A DNA stretch of 60,000 bases from Cristatella mucedo (lineage: Eukaryota; Bryozoa; Phylactolaemata; Cristatellidae), in the NCBI GenBank assembly GCA_009760855.2, contig WPIO01000079.1:1503501-1563500 (forward strand), written 5' to 3'. The stretch's first letter is position 1; every line of letters starts with the position of its first letter. Made by a program: the position numbers and the translations under genes. Positions 56,596 through 60,000 of this stretch are shown here, in pieces. Under the pieces are notes generated by a model, which was given only the letters and a program-made list of their open reading frames with translations, did not search any database and was not told the origin of the DNA.

Positions 56596-57855
56596 CTTAA
56601 AACCAAGTGAGAAAGCTCCAGTGTCCTTTAACAGCTAATCACTCTACAGAGTCAGCATTGCTTCAGGTGTATAACGATCTGCTTAGGAATGCAGGCTTAG
56701 CTTGAGTATCTTTGCGTATTTTTGCTCGATCTTTCGGCCGCTTTTGATACTATAGATCACCAAGTCCTACTTGAGCGCCTCTCATTTCGCCTGGACTCCA
56801 CTGCCAATGCTCTTCAGAGGTTCAGGTCCTATCTCAGTTGGAGAGTCCACAGTATCGATATGAATGGAAGAATATCATTCGATGAACCCCTGAAAATGGG
56901 GTACCTTAGGGCTCCGTGCTAGGTCCGGTTCTTTTCACGGTCAGTACTCTCCCTCTCACCGATGTGATTGCCCCGTATGATCTAGGCTTTAACTTCCATG
57001 CCTATGAACCTCAGTGATAACTTTGCTTTGATCCCTGCCAGCCATAAAGCACTTCGAATTCTTCTGATAGTCATGCTGCATTTATTGATGACATCAGCAC
57101 ATGTATACGAGCAAACTTTTTTTAAACACAAGGACAATAAAACCAGTCTACTAGTTACGGGCAAACCAAGTGAGTCTTAGAAACAGGAAAATCTTACCTA
57201 AAAGTTGGCTCAGTCAGTATATCTCTTGTTTAATCTGTGCTAAATCTGGGTTTCATGTTCGAAAGTGATCTTTCATTAGACGACCACATCTGCCACACAG
57301 TCAAGTCTGCCTACTTTCAGCTACATACTGCTGCAAAAGTATGAGCTTGCTTGCGGTGATAGTACATCTAAATTAGTCCAAACGTTTAAGACGCTCAGTC
57401 TCGGCTGTCGTTACTGACTGCTTGCGGGTCTACCGGCCTTTGCAATCCGGCGGTTGCAGCTGGTGCAAAAAATGCATCTAGGCTTTCCGTCGCGAGCATT
57501 GCAGTTGCAACATCGCACCACTCCTCGCCGACATCCACTGGCACCCAGTCAAGCAGAGCATCGACTTCAACATTCTGTCACTCACTTTTAGGTTTCTCTA
57601 TTCGTTAACTCTAGCCTAACTTCCAGAGCTCCTCCTCAAAGTTAAGCATCGTACCACTCACTTTTCTGAAACGAATCGTTTAACGTTACTTAATGTGACC
57701 ATCAAATTAATTGCAGACCGTGACTTTAGTTCGTATGCCCCCAAAGCCTTGACTAATTCGACCGGCGGCACGACTTCCACTTGGCTCGACGACCTTTAAA
57801 AAAGCCCAAAAATTCACCTATTTATCTAAGCTTTTAGTGTCTTCATGTGATACTT
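56596..57855 (+). mobile_element. Family A LINE, longest RT coverage (N-terminal RT to C-terminus), decayed
   Basis: Contains RT parts missing elsewhere: TANHSTESALLQVYNDLLRN near 56630, and then LDLSAAFDTIDHQVLLERLS (frame 56722-56922) carrying the first catalytic Asp motif. SYLSWRVHSID follows, and a damaged GVPQGS (GTLGLRARS frame) near 56900. The YADD region is destroyed (YEPQ-like with a stop). The C-terminal block is visible to about 57850 with frameshifts. No hairpin or tail is preserved. Confidence 0.85.
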
Positions 57856-58839
57856 TCTTGAAAGTTCACGATCAGTGCAATCTGCTGCCAAGAATCCTCG
57901 ATCGAATGTTCACTATTTTTTGTGCTTGCTGGCAATGCGCCCTCATGAGGCGCAGTCGAGATGAATGCAGCTGAATGCTCATTTATATAAGAAGAAATGG
58001 GCGTTTGTACAGCTATGAGGCAAAGCAGACCAACCTAGTGCTGAAGCACCTATATTAATGGATCTCCAGGGCGATGTGTTGCTGTCAGGTAAGTGTAAGG
58101 GCAATACGAAGCTACCAACAGCATCCGCGTGAAAGCTCGCCGAATAGGCAGAATGGGAATTTCCTGTCATTGTGCAATGGCATAGTTTCGATAATGATTT
58201 TCGCAGGGTAATCGTTTCTGCATTTTCCAGAAGTCCTCTAGCAGTCGCACACTGAAGCAGCTTGAAATCCGGGCACGGAACAGGAGCAAACAGTCCTGGA
58301 TAACACGGACCAATATACGTCACGATTACATTTGGCCAGAGAAGTAGGTGTACAGAGGAAGGAAGACGGTGCTGATAGCAATATGGGGCTAGAGAGGTGC
58401 TTCCAAAAGCCTTGCTTACTAAAGGCATGTCACTGACGAGAACCAGTTACAAGCTGATTTCAAGTGGTACCCTAATCGAACGGGATCTGCTAAGCGCATC
58501 AAAGCTAGCATCTGCCAACGCGACTCGACACGACCCCCACTGCTTGCACCTGCCAGCATTTAGACCCTGGCTATGTCGCGCCATCCTTAAGTAGGGGCCT
58601 CGCCAGCTCAAGAGACAGGGCGCTCCGTTTGGCACCCTGCCAACCAGCGGACGCCTCATCGCTCCTCTAGCAGAATCAATCACCGTCCGCCGGTGCCACC
58701 ATCCGCCGAAGGTTGGAAGTCCAAACAGAGAGAATCTTTCGTATCTGTCGAAATGGCACCGTGCGATCGTCGATGACGAATTTTCATTGCTAATTGCAAG
58801 TCACGCCAATATGACAGCAGTGCCCATACCAGCTTGGTA
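57856..58839. other. No gene recognised
   Basis: A 149-codon minus frame at 57979-58428 is the longest feature. It shows no recognised motif, and the plus strand is also partly open; chance or an old element is possible. Confidence 0.4.
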
Positions 58840-58955
58840 ATACTAATAGCAATAATTATTGTAACACACTATTGTATAGTGCCGTCGGAGACCTCAATCT
58901 CTTTATTGACACTTTGCGTATGCTGGTAGGGCAGCATAATTTAATGATACCCATG
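58840..58955 (-). mobile_element. Family A LINE 3' tail, diverged
   Basis: AATAATTATTGTAACACACT, TAGTGCCGTCGGAGACCTCA, ATCTCTTTATTGACACTTTG and TAATTTAATGATACCC parallel the minus-strand tail and hairpin at 40355-40460. Confidence 0.6.
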
Positions 58956-59540
58956 GGCCACAAGCAAAGAATCCGGCCTGGGCGATACAAGATTGTACGC
59001 TGCTAGACTGGATCCAGTGACCGATCACAAGGGGAAGTGCTACAACCCTTCACCAGGCTTCAACTAGTGATTGCTTTTTGGATAATTCTACCTGTGATAT
59101 TGCTCGAAGGAAGCGCAATTCAATTTATTTGGCTGCCGATTTCGGCAGTCTCGTAGCGGTTTGCCGAAAACCAGGCGATGCTTAAAGCGAGTGCACTAAG
59201 ATACTAGAAATTAGCTTACTAGGCAGCTAAGTGCATCATCAGCCAGCTTCGCCTGGCTAAAGCGAGCCTTAAAGGCTCATTGGCTGGATGTGCCACGCAA
59301 ATTTGTTCCATGTCTTATCGTGAGCTCGTACGATGCATCGTAGAGTTTTCTACCATTGCAAGCATCCTTTTAGAGGATCGTTGCCAGATAACCCTGAACA
59401 TCTGAGTTTGAAAAGATTCAAGACTGCACTAATTCATCGGAAACATAAAGGTAATTCACTAGAATATTACATGCTATATGTTGCTAAGAACTCTACGCAT
59501 TTTAAGAATGCTTTACGATTAAGAGATTGGGTTTCTCGGT
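58956..59540. other. No gene recognised
   Basis: Unassigned; a 69-codon plus frame at 59333-59542 has no motif and runs into the SINE tail. Confidence 0.5.
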
Positions 59541-59694
59541 GATATAATATAATATAATTCATTTATATAGCGCCCCAAGAGAACTTAATCACTATTCAGG
59601 CGCTTCACATATGCCTCAGGGCTCGAGCCCACGACCTCAGTCAGACTCTGGTCGGGGCGAGCACCTTAACTGCTAGACCAAACCAGCTCGGCCA
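59541..59694 (-). mobile_element. tRNA-derived SINE, best copy
   Basis: On the minus strand: TGGCCGAGCTGGTTTGGTC (tRNA-like 5' end, A-box-like), AGCAGTTAAGGTGCTCGCC, then GGTCGTGGGCTCGAGCCC (B-box-like, 9 of 11 positions of GGTTCGANTCC). The tail module reads GCGCCTGAATAGTGATTAAG, TTCTCTTGGGGCGC, TATATAAATGAATTATATTA. The tail keeps the outer GCGCC/GGCGC stem and the GATTAAGTTCTCT core of family A, so it was probably captured from a family A-like LINE. About 154 bp in all. Confidence 0.88.
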
Positions 59695-60000
59695 CACTTC
59701 AAACGATTCATCGTTTCTATAGCTGAGGAAACTCTATTTGATATTCATTGGCACCGGCAAGACCAAAGTTAGTTCTTAGGAGATGAATTACTCAATTCTT
59801 CTCAAACATTCAAACATTAAAAGTACAAATGGCCATTTTTACTCAAGATATTTCATCGCGCATCTTGAATAAATAGACTGGAACTCACTTTTGAAATGGC
59901 AATATGCTAAATCGGCCAGATTGTGACTAATGTTCAATGTTGCGGTTACCGAACCTGCTAGGAACCAATTAAGCCGATTATTCTCTGGGGATAAAGCAGC
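59695..60000. other. No gene recognised
   Basis: AT-balanced sequence to the window end. Confidence 0.55.

Noticed and set aside
57979-58428. 149-codon minus-strand frame as a gene
   Set aside because: No motif or supporting signals; kept only as a note in the unassigned region.

Overview
This window looks like gene-poor, repeat-dense DNA from an animal (metazoan) nuclear genome. No uninterrupted gene of ordinary length is visible. Most of what can be recognised is broken non-LTR retrotransposon (LINE) sequence, tRNA-derived SINEs, long microsatellites and one satellite array. CpG-dense blocks at about 5.9-6.7, 10.3-15.1 and 25.3-26.6 kb look like promoter islands. The species cannot be named from the sequence. 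The LINEs have YADD reverse transcriptases of the L2/CR1/Rex type that is common in aquatic invertebrates and fishes.

Two LINE families dominate. Family A has GVPQGS/YADD motifs and a 3' end with a GCGCC...GGCGC hairpin followed by an ATT-rich tail. It is seen about twenty times on both strands; the best copy is at 44.58-45.80 kb. Family B has a related RT, a different 3' end and an ACATT/ATTAC tail; its best copy is at 48.23-49.38 kb on the minus strand. Every copy is 5'-truncated, internally deleted or carries stops, so none is autonomous. A degraded endonuclease domain lies at 18.07-18.63 kb, and an RLE-type (R2/NeSL-like) C-terminal fragment lies at 3.3-3.97 kb.

A tRNA-derived SINE family (1.29-1.44, 38.83-38.97 and 59.54-59.69 kb, with partial copies at 13.14 and 29.0 kb) ends in a tail closely resembling the 3' hairpin of family A. 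This is what is expected of a SINE mobilised by a family A-like LINE. The copies record a readable history: a three-level nest at 1-3130, head-to-tail partial dimers in both families, a 56-bp micro-insertion with a target-site duplication at 39.53 kb, and an internally deleted family A copy inside a 9-bp target-site duplication at 52.2 kb.

Layout: 0-3.1 kb nested LINE/SINE; 3.2-4.0 TA repeat and RLE-type fragment; 4.6-5.1 possible DNA-transposon end and GGGGGCA motifs; 5.1-10.8 mostly unassigned; 10.8-15.1 long TA tract and CpG-rich block; 16.77-17.47 a 35-copy 20-bp satellite; 18.0-21.3 degraded LINEs and a CTCCGT hexamer array; 21.3-25.1 unassigned with one minisatellite; 25.2-26.6 the best host-gene candidate, a minus-strand first exon with a signal peptide in a CpG island; 28.5-34.4 dispersed repeats including an unclassified family C inverted pair; 34.4-38.8 unassigned; 38.8-53.8 the densest LINE zone; 53.8-60 mostly unassigned with LINE and SINE remnants.

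All family assignments are by eye. Boundaries of diverged copies are approximate, often by ten bases or more.
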